The notes beneath the pieces were generated by a model, which was not told the DNA's origin, ran no database searches, and saw only the letters and a program-made list of their open reading frames with translations. Shown here one piece after another: positions 8,499-16,937 of a DNA stretch of 64,000 nt. Positions within the stretch are counted from its first letter, which is position 1. Each line of letters opens with the position of its first letter. Source of the DNA: Dyella jiangningensis (GTDB lineage: Bacteria > Pseudomonadota > Gammaproteobacteria > Xanthomonadales > Rhodanobacteraceae); the NCBI RefSeq assembly GCF_003264855.1, contig NZ_NFZS01000004.1:434001-498000 (forward strand), given 5' to 3'. The translations under genes and the position numbers were made by a program.

Positions 8499-8605
8499 GC
8501 ACGCACCGCCGTCATGGCCTGCTCCCATTGCAAGCCGCGCATTATCCGCCAGCCGAGGCCATATCGCTTAAACTTCGGCTTTCCATCGCATACGGGACGG
8601 CCGCC

Positions 8606-9088
8606 ATGCCCTCTTTTGACGTAGTTTCCGAAGTCGACAAGCACGAGCTGACCAATGCCGTGGACCAGGCCAACCGCGAGTTGACCAGCCGCTTCGACTT
8701 CAAGGGCACCGACGCCAAGTTCACGCTGGACGACTTCGTCATCACGCAGACCGCACCCAGCGAATTCCAGTTGCAGCAGATGCTGGACATCCTGCGCGGC
8801 CGACTGACCACGCGGAAGATCGACATCCGCGCGCTGGAAGTGGGCGACCCGGAAACCAACCTGGGCGGCTCCCGCCAGAAGGTCACCGTCAAGCAGGGCA
8901 TCGAGCAACCGATTGCCAAGAAGCTGGTGGCCGCGTTGAAGGAAGCCAAGCTCAAGGTCGAGGCGCAGATCAACGGCGACAAGCTGCGCGTGACCGGCAA
9001 GAAGCGCGACGACCTGCAGCTGGCCATGGGCGTGCTGCGCAAGGCCGACGTGGAACTGCCGCTGCAGTTCGACAACTTCCGCGACTGA
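8606..9088 (+). CDS. yajQ: YajQ-family nucleotide-binding protein
   Basis: This is a 160-residue protein starting MPSFDVVSEVDKHELTNAVD, the standard YajQ opening, with RFDFKGTDA and two RNP-like alpha/beta repeats. YajQ proteins bind nucleic acids. In Xanthomonas campestris the homologue (XC_3703) binds cyclic di-GMP and affects virulence genes, so a c-di-GMP effector role is plausible here. Length is normal for the family. The start is taken at ATG 8606, as upstream residues do not match the family. Confidence 0.92.
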   Translation: MPSFDVVSEVDKHELTNAVDQANRELTSRFDFKGTDAKFTLDDFVITQTAPSEFQLQQMLDILRGRLTTRKIDIRALEVGDPETNLGGSRQKVTVKQGIEQPIAKKLVAALKEAKLKVEAQINGDKLRVTGKKRDDLQLAMGVLRKADVELPLQFDNFRD

Positions 9089-9135
9089 GAAAGCCCTTCG
9101 ACGCTCGTCCGGCCACGGCCGGACAAGCGCGGCGA

Positions 9136-9822
9136 TCAGGCCACCAGGCCGGCGGCGATATTCACGCTGATCGCGATGATGAACACGTTGAAGAAGAACG
9201 CGATCACGCTGTGCATAAGCGCCACGCGACGCAGATAACGGCTGGTGATCTGCACGTCCGAGACCTGAAAGGTCATGCCGATCACGATGGCGAAGTAAGC
9301 GAAGTCCCAGTAGTCGGGCTGCGGCGTGCCCGGGAACTCAAGGCCTTCGTGCTTCTTGCCGAAATCGCCGTAATAGCCATGTGCGTAATGCATGGCGAAC
9401 ATGATGTTGAGGAACAGCCACGACAGCACGATGCTGCTCGCGGCGATCACCAGGCCCTGCACGCCGCCGCCGTGCGCGGCGCCCAGTTCGGTGGTGAGCG
9501 CCACCGCGACGACGCCGATTAGGCCCAATGCCGTCCACAGCACGCCCCAGCGCCCGGTGTCCTGCCGACGCGCCTGGCCCCGCATCATCTCCATGGTCGA
9601 GCAGCGCCCGAACAACCTCGCCAGTGCAATGAGATACACCAGTACGCCCAAGTCGAATCCGAGCAGCAGCGCCTTGGCCGGTTTCATGTGGAAGGCAAGC
9701 CACAGCACCAGCCAGGTCGCCAGGAAAAACGCCGTGGAAGCGGCCAGCCGCGGGCGGGCGCGCAACATGCGGAAGTGGACTCGCCTGCCGGGCGACGGCG
9801 CATTTCCGGTGGGCGTATTCAT
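9136..9822 (-). CDS. DUF1345 integral membrane protein
   Basis: This is a 228-residue protein with five or six hydrophobic segments. The conserved DUF1345 block contains [11 protein letters not shown] and [22 protein letters not shown]. The function of the family is unknown. The Asp/Trp/Tyr-rich motif between membrane segments is its most conserved part and may bind an ion or substrate. Start is ATG 9822; no strong ribosome site is visible. It is convergent with yajQ. Confidence 0.85.
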   Translation of the reverse strand: MNTPTGNAPSPGRRVHFRMLRARPRLAASTAFFLATWLVLWLAFHMKPAKALLLGFDLGVLVYLIALARLFGRCSTMEMMRGQARRQDTGRWGVLWTALGLIGVVAVALTTELGAAHGGGVQGLVIAASSIVLSWLFLNIMFAMHYAHGYYGDFGKKHEGLEFPGTPQPDYWDFAYFAIVIGMTFQVSDVQITSRYLRRVALMHSVIAFFFNVFIIAISVNIAAGLVA

Positions 9823-9922
9823 GCATAGGCCCCGACGGGCAACGAGCGGCTGACGATCAAGACGGTCTCTCCCATGGCCCGGCAGCGGGCATGGCGCATC
9901 TTAATGCCGTTTTGCGAACCGC

Positions 9923-10198
9923 TCAGATATGCAGGTCCTGGTACTCCGGATGGCGCGTCATCCAGATTTCGGAATAGGAACAGGCAGGATCGACCTTCCA
10001 ATGCTCCGCACGCGCCATGTCGAGCGCGGTTCGCACCAGGTTGGAAGCAATGCCACGGCCGCCGACCGCCGAGGGCACGATGGTGTGCGTGATCGTCATG
10101 ACGCCATCGATCAAGGTGTAATCCAATACGCAAGGGACACCGTCGACCTTGGTCTCGAAACGGTGCGTCCTTGGGTTGTGGTTGATCTCGGCCTGCAT
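9923..10198 (-). CDS. small GNAT-type N-acetyltransferase (YjdJ-like)
   Basis: This is a 91-residue protein of the short COG2388-type acetyltransferase group. Its acetyl-CoA-binding signature is VGGRGIASNLVRTAL, preceded by the ITHTIVP strand. The C-terminal WKVDPACSYSEIWMTRHPEY segment matches this group. The substrate is unknown. The start is ATG 10198 with ribosome site AGGGTGAG upstream; the longer frame to 10324 lacks similarity. Confidence 0.85.
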   Translation of the reverse strand: MQAEINHNPRTHRFETKVDGVPCVLDYTLIDGVMTITHTIVPSAVGGRGIASNLVRTALDMARAEHWKVDPACSYSEIWMTRHPEYQDLHI

Positions 10199-10348
10199 GA
10201 AACACTCACCCTGATGAAACGATGGCGCGCAGCGTAATGCATCGCACGGCAAACCGCGCGTGAAGGTTACGGTTGTCGCCGTTCGCGTTTCTTGCATGAG
10301 CGGATGGGCACACTCACCAAGCAACCGGTCACTGCGCGAGGCACCACC

Positions 10349-10774
10349 ATGAAGAGGACAGCGTCCGCCGCCTGGGCCGGCGGCCTGAAGGAAGGCACCG
10401 GCACGATCTCCACGGCCACCGGCGTGCTGCGTGATGCGCCCTACGGTTTTCGTTCACGCTTCGAAGACGGCCCGGGGACGAACCCGGAAGAACTGCTGGG
10501 CGCCGCACATGCCGGCTGCTTCAGCATGGCGCTCGCGTTGGGGCTGGAACAGGCGGGATTCGTCGCCAAGCACATCGAAACCAAGGCCGTCGTCACGCTC
10601 GACAAGGATGGCGACGGCTTTGCCATCACCACCGTGGACCTGACCTGCAGGGCGAGTGTTCCTGGCATCGACGCTCAGGCATTCGACAAGGTCGCGCAAG
10701 CCACCAAGGCGGGCTGTCCGGTGTCGAAGGTGCTGAAGGCACAGATCAATCTGGACGCCCAACTGGAAAGCTGA
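10349..10774 (+). CDS. osmC: OsmC-type organic hydroperoxide peroxidase
   Basis: This is a 141-residue protein starting MKRTASAAWAGGLKEGTGTI, very close to E. coli OsmC. The two redox cysteines are in HAGCFSMAL and AGCPVSKVL, as expected for the OsmC/Ohr superfamily, which reduces organic hydroperoxides in the cytoplasm. The ATG at 10349 has a GAGG site 8 nt upstream. It is a single-gene unit convergent with aroG. A second OsmC-like gene lies in the arginine operon (61314-61793). Confidence 0.9.
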   Translation: MKRTASAAWAGGLKEGTGTISTATGVLRDAPYGFRSRFEDGPGTNPEELLGAAHAGCFSMALALGLEQAGFVAKHIETKAVVTLDKDGDGFAITTVDLTCRASVPGIDAQAFDKVAQATKAGCPVSKVLKAQINLDAQLES

Positions 10775-10901
10775 ACTCGGCGTCGTGACGCGGCAAGCGG
10801 CGCCTGCCATCCTCGCCACCGCACGAATGTTCGACCGTGAACCGCGCCTCGCGCATTTCACGGCAAGGACACCTCCGCCCGCGATACAGCCGAGGCGTGC
10901 C

Positions 10902-11999
10902 TCAGCACCCGGCCGCCAGACGCACCGGACGTGACGCGGCGCGCTGCAACGCCCGCCGTTCACGCACGGCCTGCGCCAGCCGTTCCAGCACGTCCACCGA
11001 CGCATCCCAATCGATGCAACCGTCGGTGATGCTCTGGCCATAGCGCAACGGCTGATCCGCAACCAGCTCCTGGCGGCCGCCAACGAGATGGCTCTCGACC
11101 ATCACGCCGACGATGCGCCGTTCACCGCCTGCCAGCTGCACCGCGATGTCCTCGATCACGCGCGGCTGGTTTTCCGGCTGTTTGCTGCTGTTCGCATGAC
11201 TGGCGTCGATCATCACGCGGCTGTCGAGGCCCGCGCCGCCGATCGCCTTGCAGGCCGCGTCGACATTGGCTGCATCGTAGTTGGGCGTCTTGCCGCCGCG
11301 CAGGATCACATGGCAGTCCGTGTTGCCGGTAGTCGCGGCGATGGCCGTCTGGCCGTCCTTCGTCACCGCCATGAAATGGTGGGGCTGCGACGCTGCCTGC
11401 ACGGCATCCACTGCGATCTTCACGTTGCCATCGGTGCCGTTCTTGAAACCCACCGGGCAGGAAAGCCCGGATGCAAGCTCGCGATGCACCTGGCTCTCCG
11501 TGGTGCGTGCACCGATCGCGCCCCAGGCCACCAGGTCGGCGATGTATTGCGGCGTGATCATGTCGAGGAACTCACAACCGGCCGGCACGCCGAGTTCGTT
11601 GATGTCGCGCAGCAGGCCGCGCGCCATCCGCAGGCCCTTGTCGATCTGGAAGCTGCCGTCCAGGTCCGGGTCGTTGATCAGCCCCTTCCAGCCCACGGTG
11701 GTGCGCGGCTTTTCGAAATACACGCGCATGACGATTTCCAGCTCCTCCGCATGGCGCTGGCGCTGCTCGGCGAGGCGTTCGGCGTACTCGAGCGCGGCCG
11801 CCGTGTCGTGGATCGAGCACGGCCCGATGACCACGGCCACCCGGTCGTCATCGCCGTTGAGGATGCGGTGCAAGGCCTCGCGCGATGCGCTCACGGTGCC
11901 GGCCGCGCGCCCGCTCATGGGGAAATCGCGCATCACGTCGGCGGGCGTGCTGAGCCGTGTGATAGCGCGAATGCGCAGGTCGTCGGTGGAAGGGTTCAC
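10902..11999 (-). CDS. aroG: 3-deoxy-7-phosphoheptulonate (DAHP) synthase, class I
   Basis: This is a 365-residue enzyme condensing erythrose-4-phosphate and phosphoenolpyruvate, the first step of aromatic amino-acid synthesis. Visible AroFGH-type motifs are VVIGPCSIHD, MRVYFEKPRTTVGWKG, GARTTESQVHRELASG, GFKNGTDG and MIDASHANSSKQ. The start is a GTG at 11999 with AGGAG seven bases upstream. The 5' leader contains a Tyr/Phe/Trp-rich peptide (12092-12175) and a terminator (12039-12072), so expression appears to be attenuated by aromatic aminoacyl-tRNA supply. Which aromatic acid feeds back on the enzyme cannot be told from sequence alone. Confidence 0.95.
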   Translation of the reverse strand: MNPSTDDLRIRAITRLSTPADVMRDFPMSGRAAGTVSASREALHRILNGDDDRVAVVIGPCSIHDTAAALEYAERLAEQRQRHAEELEIVMRVYFEKPRTTVGWKGLINDPDLDGSFQIDKGLRMARGLLRDINELGVPAGCEFLDMITPQYIADLVAWGAIGARTTESQVHRELASGLSCPVGFKNGTDGNVKIAVDAVQAASQPHHFMAVTKDGQTAIAATTGNTDCHVILRGGKTPNYDAANVDAACKAIGGAGLDSRVMIDASHANSSKQPENQPRVIEDIAVQLAGGERRIVGVMVESHLVGGRQELVADQPLRYGQSITDGCIDWDASVDVLERLAQAVRERRALQRAASRPVRLAAGC

Positions 12000-12038
12000 G
12001 GTGGTCTCCTGGTCGGGGGTTTCCACTCGCGGCCCAAG

Positions 12039-12072
12039 AAAAAGGCCGCCAGTGGTGGCTGGCGGCCTTTTT
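12039..12072 (-). terminator. aroG leader attenuator terminator
   Basis: A perfect 14-bp stem (12039-12052 with 12059-12072, 6-nt loop) ends in a U-run on the minus strand, 40 nt before the aroG start. Its 5' arm contains CCGCCAG. That arm can instead pair with CTGGCGG in the leader-peptide coding region (plus positions 12115-12121), which would prevent termination. CTGGCGG can in turn pair with CCGCCAG at 12152-12158, just before the aromatic codons. This is the classic 1:2, 2:3, 3:4 attenuator plan. Confidence 0.88.
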
Positions 12073-12091
12073 GGGTTCTGGTGTCGAAGTC

Positions 12092-12175
12092 TTAGGACAT
12101 TCGCGACCGACCCTCCGCCAGCGGCATCGGATAGCCGTAAAACCAAAAATACTGGCGGGCGGTGGTGTGGGTCAT
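12092..12175 (-). CDS. aroG leader peptide (Tyr/Phe/Trp control codons)
   Basis: This is a 27-codon ORF, too short for normal gene calling, beginning MTHTTARQ and continuing YFWFYGYP. Six of seven consecutive codons specify Tyr, Phe or Trp. These codons lie in the loop between segment 1 (codons 6-8, CCGCCAG) and segment 2 (codons 18-20, CTGGCGG). A ribosome stalled for lack of any aromatic aminoacyl-tRNA would cover segment 1, free segment 2 to pair with the terminator arm, and allow transcription of aroG. No strong ribosome site is visible. The mechanism is inferred from the layout. Confidence 0.85.
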   Translation of the reverse strand: MTHTTARQYFWFYGYPMPLAEGRSRMS

Positions 12176-12247
12176 GGCGAGAAGAGATAACACAGCTTTT
12201 TCGCGCATGCAAAGGATGCATTTGAAACCAAGCGATACACTTCCTCC

Positions 12248-13189
12248 ATGATCACGCCATGGAAGCTGCTCTCACGGCCCGCGCGCGAACCCATCCGTCG
12301 CTGGGTACTGAGCGCCTTTCCGCGCGGCGGCGGCGGTCACGTCGATTACGACCAGCCCCTCGGCGACCCCGGCCTGTTCGGGCCAGACAGCGCCACCTGG
12401 CGCGTGCATGCCGACTTTCCCGGCATGCTCGCCGGCGGCCTCGCGGCACTGATGCTGCAGACGTTGCATCCGCTCGCGCTGGCCGGCGTGTGGGACCACT
12501 CCAACTTTCGCGACGACCTGGTCGGAAGGCTGCGTCGCACCACCTCCTTCGTCAGCGGCACGACGTATGCGCCGCGCGAGCAGGCACAGCAGCTGATCGA
12601 CCGGGTGAAGGCCATCCACGCGCAGGTCCATGGCCAGACCGAGGATGGACGTCCCTATGCCGCCGACGATCCGGTACTGCTGACCTGGGTGCATGTGACC
12701 GAGGCATACAGCTTCCTCCAGGGCTATCGACGCTACAGCCATGCATCGCTGCCCGCCGGCGCCGCCGATCGCTACTACGACGAAGTACGATGCGTGGCCG
12801 AAGCGCTGGGTGCGAAGGACGTGCCTGCTTCCGAAGCACAGGTGACCGCGTATTTCCACGGCGTGCAGCGGCAACTGCGTTTCGACCACCGCTCCCGCGA
12901 AGTGCTCGACGTGCTTTCGCGCGTGCACCTGCCAGTGCCGGCGGCGGGGTTGTCGCGCGATGTGTTCCTGCAGGCCGGCGCCGCCCTGCTGCCGGCATGG
13001 GCCACGACGCTGCTCGAACGCACGCCGCTGCAGCAGGCGCAGGCGCGGCTGGCATCGCGGGCGCTATGGTCGGTGGCGCCGATCTTCCGCGCGGCATTGC
13101 ACGATGGCATCGCGGCGCGGGCCTGCGCGCGTGTCGGCGTGGCGAGCGATACGCTGCAGCACTGGCCCCGCGTCAGCCCTCGGCCATGA
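12248..13189 (+). CDS. oxygenase MpaB-family (DUF2236) protein
   Basis: This is a 313-residue protein of the DUF2236/MpaB superfamily, which includes latex-clearing oxygenase and fungal MpaB. Family features are LMLQTLHPLALAGV near residue 75, the RRTTSFVSGTTY strand, and the TWVHVTEAYSFLQGY helix. The conserved histidines and Arg are thought to hold a b-type haem. The substrate here is unknown. It starts at ATG 12248 shortly after the aroG promoter region and is divergent from aroG. Its last 17 bases overlap the end of the convergent VOC gene. Confidence 0.8.
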   Translation: MITPWKLLSRPAREPIRRWVLSAFPRGGGGHVDYDQPLGDPGLFGPDSATWRVHADFPGMLAGGLAALMLQTLHPLALAGVWDHSNFRDDLVGRLRRTTSFVSGTTYAPREQAQQLIDRVKAIHAQVHGQTEDGRPYAADDPVLLTWVHVTEAYSFLQGYRRYSHASLPAGAADRYYDEVRCVAEALGAKDVPASEAQVTAYFHGVQRQLRFDHRSREVLDVLSRVHLPVPAAGLSRDVFLQAGAALLPAWATTLLERTPLQQAQARLASRALWSVAPIFRAALHDGIAARACARVGVASDTLQHWPRVSPRP

Positions 13190-13637
13190 GCGCATCATAG
13201 CGGCGCTGCATTTCTTCGGGGCTCACGTCCTCGATGCTGTGGCCGATCAACCACTCATGACCAAACGGATCGCGCACCGTGCCGCCCCGTTCGCCGTAGA
13301 ACGCGTCCTGCGCCGGGCGTATCAGCGTGCCGCCCGCGGCCACCGCTCGCGCCAACGCGTTGTCGGCGTTGTCGACATGCAGGTGGATGGAGACGCTGGT
13401 GCCGCCCACGCTCTCGGGCCCGAGGATGTCGCATTCGGGATATTCGTCGGACACCATCAGCACCGCCGAGCCCAGCTCCAGCTCCGCATGCCCTACCCTG
13501 CCCGTGCCCGGTTCGTCGAGGCGAAGCCGCAATCGCGCCCCGAAGGCGCGCTGGTAGTAGTCGATGGCGGCGCTTGCGCCGCGCACGCGCAGATAGGGAA
13601 ACAACTCATGGACGATCGGCGGGGGATACGTGCTCAT
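13173..13637 (-). CDS. VOC-superfamily (PhnB/glyoxalase-like) protein
   Basis: This is a 154-residue protein with the two beta-alpha-beta-beta-beta repeats of the VOC fold: ELFPYLRVRGASAAIDYYQRAFGA in the first half and TVRDPFGHEWLIGHS in the second. Such proteins bind metals and act as glyoxalases, dioxygenases or antibiotic-binding proteins; this one is PhnB-like. ATG 13637 has a GGAG site. The reading frame is open further upstream across the helicase gene, but that is an antisense shadow. Its 3' end overlaps the MpaB-like gene. Confidence 0.85.
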   Translation of the reverse strand: MSTYPPPIVHELFPYLRVRGASAAIDYYQRAFGARLRLRLDEPGTGRVGHAELELGSAVLMVSDEYPECDILGPESVGGTSVSIHLHVDNADNALARAVAAGGTLIRPAQDAFYGERGGTVRDPFGHEWLIGHSIEDVSPEEMQRRYDALMAEG

Positions 13638-13787
13638 CGTGGGACTCCGTGAGGGCGAAAGGCGTGCGATGGACCTTACGCCGGCCGCCTCCCGGCGTCT
13701 TGGAGAAAATCCGAGCCCCGGCCCGCCAGAATTGACAGTCGGCCGCGATCCGCTAACGTCGCCGCATCGGAACGCCCAGGGGCCGTG

Positions 13788-15659
13788 ATGGCGACACTCA
13801 TTCCTTCCCGAAACAGCTGTCTTTCCCGCATGACCAGCGGCGAGAAGCGGCTGTCCGAACGGCTGGAACAGAAGCTCGAGGAGGACTACCTGCTGTGGTA
13901 CGACGTGCCGATCGGCCCCAAGCAGCGCTGCCCCGACTTCATCGTGTTCCACCCGCGCCGCGGCCTGCTCGTGCTGGAAGTGAAGGACTGGAAGCCCGGC
14001 ACCATCCAGCAGGCCGACCGCACGCTGTTCACCCTGCTCACCGGCAGCAGCAGCGTGAAGGAACACAATCCGCTGATGCAGGCGCGCGATTGCGCCAACG
14101 AGATCTACAAGGTGCTGCAGCACGACCCCGCGCTGCGCTATCCGCCCGGCCATGCGTACGAAGGCCAACTGCTGATGCCATGGGGCTACGGCGTGGTGCT
14201 GGCCAACATCAGCCGCAAGCAGTTCGAGGCGGGTGAGCTCGACGCGGTGATTCCCGCGCACCTGGTGATCTGCCAGGACGAGATGTACGAATCGGTGGAG
14301 TCCGAAGCGTTCCAGGAACGGTTGTGGGCGATGTTCCCGCAGGTATTTCCCACCGCGCTCACGCTGCCGCAGATCGATCGCGTGCGCTGGCATCTTTTCC
14401 CGGACATCCGCGTGGAACCGGGCGAAGGCCAGTTCGGCCTCTTTGCGTCCAGCGATCGCGCCAGCGTGACCAAGGTGGAAGTGCCCGACCTCATCAAGGT
14501 GATGGACGCGCAGCAGGAACTGCTCGCGCGTTCGCTGGGCGACGAGCATCGCATCATTCACGGCGTGGCCGGGTCGGGCAAGACGATGATCCTGGGCTTT
14601 CGCGCGATGGAGCTGGCGCGCGCGCTGTCCAAGCCGATCCTGGTGCTCTGCTACAACACGACGCTGGCCGCGCGTCTCGAACAATTGATGGGCGAGCGTG
14701 GCCTCAGCGACAAGGTGCAGGTCTACAACTTCCACACGTGGTGCCGCAGCATGCTCACGGCCTACCACGTGCCGCTGCCGCCCGAGGGTCCGCGCTTCGC
14801 GGAGGAACTGCCGCCGGCGGTGATCGAGGGCGTGGATCGCGGGCAGATCCCCCGTTTCCAGTACGGCGCGGTGCTGATCGACGAAGGCCACGACTTCGAA
14901 CCGGAGTGGTACAAGCTGATCGTGCAGATGATCGATCCCAACACCAACTCGCTGCTGGTGCTGTACGACGACGCACAGAACATCTACGGCCAGGCCAACC
15001 GCAAGAAGATCAGCTGGAAAAGCCTGGGCGTGCAGGCGCAAGGCCGCACCACCATCCTCAAGCTCAATTACCGCAACACGCTGGAGATCCTCTCGGTGGC
15101 GCGCGGCTTCGCCAACGAACTCCTGCTCGAACGCAGCGAAGACGACGACAGCGTGCCGCTGATCGCGCCGCAAAGCGCGGGCCGGCGTGGCGCGCTGCCG
15201 GAACTGATCCGCGTGGAGCGACAGGAAGACCAGTTGCCGGCCATCATCGATCGCTTGCGCCAGGAGCACGGCCACGGCCGGCGCTTGTCGGACATGGCAG
15301 TGATCTTCCGCAATGCCTGGGAAGGCGAAAAACTGCACGAAGCGTTGCAGCGCGCAGGCATTCCCAGCCGCCTGGCGGAAGGTAACGGCAAGCGCTCGCT
15401 GTTCGTCGTCGAAGACACCGTGAAGCTCGTCACCATGCATTCCAGCAAGGGCCTGGAGTTTCCGCTGGTGATCATTCCCGGGCTCGGTTCGCTGCCCAAG
15501 CCGGGCAAGGACGAGGCCGACGAAGCGCGCCTGCTGTATGTCGCGATGACGCGCGGCACCGAGCGGCTGGTGATGATTCATCACGAGGATTCGATCTTCA
15601 GCCAGCGCATCCGCAACTCCATCAACGAGGTGCAGGGGCAACTGGCGGAGATCGCCTGA
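13788..15659 (+). CDS. NERD-domain UvrD/Rep-type superfamily I helicase
   Basis: This is a 623-residue protein. The N-terminal nuclease-related (NERD) domain shows CPDFIVFHPRRGLLVLEVKDW around residues 48-68, with a D...ExK pattern (Asp50, Glu64, Lys66) resembling a restriction-endonuclease active site. The helicase part has Walker A GVAGSGKT (259-266), Walker B VLIDEGHD, KLNYRNT, VKLVTMHSSKGLEFP and LLYVAMTRG. It probably unwinds DNA 3'-5' and may cut it. Its cellular role could be repair or phage defence; it stands alone with no recognised defence partner. I chose ATG 13788 over the adjacent GTG 13785. Confidence 0.88.
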   Translation: MATLIPSRNSCLSRMTSGEKRLSERLEQKLEEDYLLWYDVPIGPKQRCPDFIVFHPRRGLLVLEVKDWKPGTIQQADRTLFTLLTGSSSVKEHNPLMQARDCANEIYKVLQHDPALRYPPGHAYEGQLLMPWGYGVVLANISRKQFEAGELDAVIPAHLVICQDEMYESVESEAFQERLWAMFPQVFPTALTLPQIDRVRWHLFPDIRVEPGEGQFGLFASSDRASVTKVEVPDLIKVMDAQQELLARSLGDEHRIIHGVAGSGKTMILGFRAMELARALSKPILVLCYNTTLAARLEQLMGERGLSDKVQVYNFHTWCRSMLTAYHVPLPPEGPRFAEELPPAVIEGVDRGQIPRFQYGAVLIDEGHDFEPEWYKLIVQMIDPNTNSLLVLYDDAQNIYGQANRKKISWKSLGVQAQGRTTILKLNYRNTLEILSVARGFANELLLERSEDDDSVPLIAPQSAGRRGALPELIRVERQEDQLPAIIDRLRQEHGHGRRLSDMAVIFRNAWEGEKLHEALQRAGIPSRLAEGNGKRSLFVVEDTVKLVTMHSSKGLEFPLVIIPGLGSLPKPGKDEADEARLLYVAMTRGTERLVMIHHEDSIFSQRIRNSINEVQGQLAEIA

Positions 15660-15779
15660 CCATCATCCGTTTCGGCAGCGTTTTCCTTCCTGAAGGCGGG
15701 GCATACCGCTTACATGGGATTGACGATGCCTTCTCATGAGCGGGGGTCTGATCGGGTCGCATACCCACGAGAGACCTCG

Positions 15780-16595
15780 ATGCGACGCTATCACTGGACG
15801 TTCCTGCTTTCGTTGGCCCTTGCGGGCCCGGCAGCCGCACAGGGCGCCAACGGCGTCATCACCTCGTACGTCGACCTGTACGCCGGCCCCGACATCGGCT
15901 ATCCCCCCGTCGCCGAACTGCCTGCAGGCACCCCGGTTGCCATCCAGGGTTGCCTGGACGGCTGGAGGTGGTGCGACGTGATCACGATGGGCACGCGCGG
16001 CTGGGTGGCGGGCACGTTCGTGCAATACACGTACGACAACCAGCCCGTGATCGTCGCCGACTACGGCCCGCGCATCGGCATTCCCGTCATTGCGTTCTCC
16101 ATCGGCGTGTATTGGGACCGCTACTACCGGGACCGGCCGTTCTATCGTGAGCGCGACCGCTGGTACAGCCGCCCCATCGAATCCCGTCCGCCGCCGCGCC
16201 CGCCGGGGTGGCGCGGCGGCGACCACGATCGCGACCGTGACGACCGCGGTCGCCCTGCTCCGGCACCGGGTCGCCCACCGCCGCCTCCGGTCCACCCCTC
16301 GGTGCCCCCGGAGGGACGCCCCATGCCATCGGCCGGCTATCGGCCGCAGCCCGACCGCGCGCCGGAGCATCGTCCGCCGGAAAACCGCCCGCCTTCGCCG
16401 GCCTATCGACCGCAGCCCGGCGCCAACCGCCCGCCGCCCGAGGAAGGTCACCGCCCGCCTGCGCCGAACCCGGGCGCCCGACCCGCGCAGCCCGTACAGC
16501 GACCGCCGCAGGGCGAAAACCATGGCGGCCAGAAGCCGGCGCAGAAAGCCGCGCCGCATCCGGAGCCCAAGAAGCAGGACGACAACGGGCACTGA
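15780..16595 (+). CDS. secreted SH3-domain protein with Pro/Arg-rich tail
   Basis: This is a 271-residue protein. A signal peptide ends at GPAAAQ near residue 20. Residues 25-90 form a bacterial SH3 domain (SYVDLYAGPDIGYPPVAELPAG then WRWCDV...RGWVAG), a cell-wall-binding module. A YYRDRPFYRERDRWY segment follows, then about 130 residues very rich in Pro, Arg and Gly that are probably disordered. It may bind peptidoglycan. A perfect intrinsic terminator follows at 16616-16640. Confidence 0.8.
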   Translation: MRRYHWTFLLSLALAGPAAAQGANGVITSYVDLYAGPDIGYPPVAELPAGTPVAIQGCLDGWRWCDVITMGTRGWVAGTFVQYTYDNQPVIVADYGPRIGIPVIAFSIGVYWDRYYRDRPFYRERDRWYSRPIESRPPPRPPGWRGGDHDRDRDDRGRPAPAPGRPPPPPVHPSVPPEGRPMPSAGYRPQPDRAPEHRPPENRPPSPAYRPQPGANRPPPEEGHRPPAPNPGARPAQPVQRPPQGENHGGQKPAQKAAPHPEPKKQDDNGH

Positions 16596-16615
16596 GCCAT
16601 TCCACCCGTTCACCG

Positions 16616-16644
16616 AAAGCCGCGGGTCGCCCGCGGCTTTTTTT
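16616..16644 (+). terminator. intrinsic terminator after SH3-protein gene
   Basis: Stem AAAGCCGCGGG (16616-16626) pairs perfectly with CCCGCGGCTTT (16630-16640) across a 3-nt loop and is followed by four more T residues. It lies 20 nt after the stop codon of the SH3 gene. Confidence 0.92.
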
Positions 16645-16772
16645 GTCATGCATTGACCCACGGCGTCGCTAGAACCCGCGGAAGCGCCTTGCGCCGGCCT
16701 TTCCGGGCCAAAAGGCAGCGCCTGGCATGCCTAAAACATGGGATCTGCGGGCGCAGCGAGGCTGGCGCCCCA

Positions 16773-16787
16773 TGGCACGACTCTTGC
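16773..16787 (+). promoter_or_regulatory. sigma-54 (RpoN) promoter match upstream of polysaccharide genes
   Basis: TGGCACG-ACTC-TTGC fits the -24/-12 consensus TGGCACG-N4-TTGC exactly. It lies 150 bp before the glycosyltransferase start, in the right direction, in a gene-free stretch (16645-16937). Transcription would begin near 16799. It would need an AAA+ enhancer-binding activator; no such gene is in the window. The rest of the stretch shows nothing else I can name. Confidence 0.65.
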
Positions 16788-16937
16788 CAAGACATCTGCA
16801 AGGGAACAGGGCCATACACCACGTCGACGAGGGCTGCCCAGCCGGCATGACCGGACGAGCGCCTCTCCTACCGGGCAACGACCGGCGGGCAGGGACGGTT
16901 TGTACCTGCGGCGCGTCAATACACGATCGGAGCACCC

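Noticed and set aside
13173-15641. 822-codon open frame opposite the NERD helicase
   Set aside because: Only the last 154 codons (the VOC gene) look like protein. The rest is a GC-rich antisense shadow of the helicase with no motif.
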